A DNA stretch of 12,136 nt from Candidatus Gerdarchaeota archaeon (GTDB lineage Archaea; Asgardarchaeota; Heimdallarchaeia; JABLTI01): positions 1 through 12,136 of the forward strand of contig JAEORM010000088.1 in NCBI GenBank assembly GCA_016840905.1. The letters run 5' to 3'. Under the pieces are notes generated by a model. It was given only the letters and a program-made list of their open reading frames with translations. It did no database searches and had not been told where the DNA came from. This document shows, piece after piece, positions 12,095 through 12,136 of this stretch. Each line of letters starts with the position of its first letter. The first letter of the stretch is position 1. Both the position numbers and the translations under genes were made by a program.

Positions 12095-12136
12095 TATCTC
12101 CTCATCTGAAAAGATATCGGATGATGGCTGAAGATA

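Noticed and set aside
1..12136. CRISPR array, insertion sequence, toxin-antitoxin or defence cluster
   Set aside because: No regularly spaced repeats, transposase motifs, terminal inverted repeats or known defence domains are visible; the gene content is core metabolism and translation.

Overview
This is an AT-rich window (low GC, judged by eye) from an archaeal chromosome. Archaeal markers are TrmY (the tRNA pseudouridine-54 methyltransferase), a UPF0147 protein, a four-subunit 2-oxoacid:ferredoxin oxidoreductase in separate genes, ribosomal protein eS26, and a tRNA-Gln carrying a bulge-helix-bulge-type intron in its D-loop. As far as I recall, eS26 is absent from most Euryarchaeota, so a TACK- or Asgard-type archaeon is most likely. 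The low GC and the mix of genes would suit an Asgard lineage, but that is inference only.

Layout. The left edge cuts through alaS, of which the 3' part (editing-domain zinc motif, coiled coil, C-terminal domain) is present. It converges on a Gfo/Idh/MocA-family NAD(P) oxidoreductase. Diverging from that gene are a two-helix membrane protein and a 120-aa protein, both unrecognised. The intron-containing tRNA-Gln(CTG) follows, with encoded CCA. The central 3 kb is a tightly packed porG-porD-porA-porB operon (gamma, delta, alpha, beta) ending in a hairpin plus T-run terminator. On the minus strand come a GNAT acetyltransferase and an MBL-fold hydrolase 3 bases apart, forming a pair. Divergent from them is an M24 metallopeptidase (Xaa-Pro dipeptidase-like), with its own hairpin terminator, converging on a PadR-family repressor. 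The right part holds eS26, trmY, a UPF0147 protein and, on the minus strand, a large unrecognised protein with a disordered acidic N-terminal half, whose frame stays open to the window edge.

How the genes work together. The four por genes encode one enzyme: PorG plus PorA supply the Rossmann and pyrimidine-binding parts, PorB the thiamine diphosphate site and one 4Fe-4S cluster, and PorD two more clusters that pass electrons to ferredoxin. alaS, tRNA-Gln, eS26 and trmY all belong to translation but sit in separate transcription units. Most starts are preceded by Shine-Dalgarno-like motifs (GGAGG, GAGGAG, AGGTG, GGTGA), and these settle several start codons, including two TTG starts.

Overall this looks like ordinary core chromosome. 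I see no mobile element, CRISPR array, toxin-antitoxin pair or defence cluster. The most interesting points are the D-loop tRNA intron, several intrinsic-style hairpin terminators, a codon-usage break inside the por operon, inverted repeats upstream of padR, and three unrecognised proteins.
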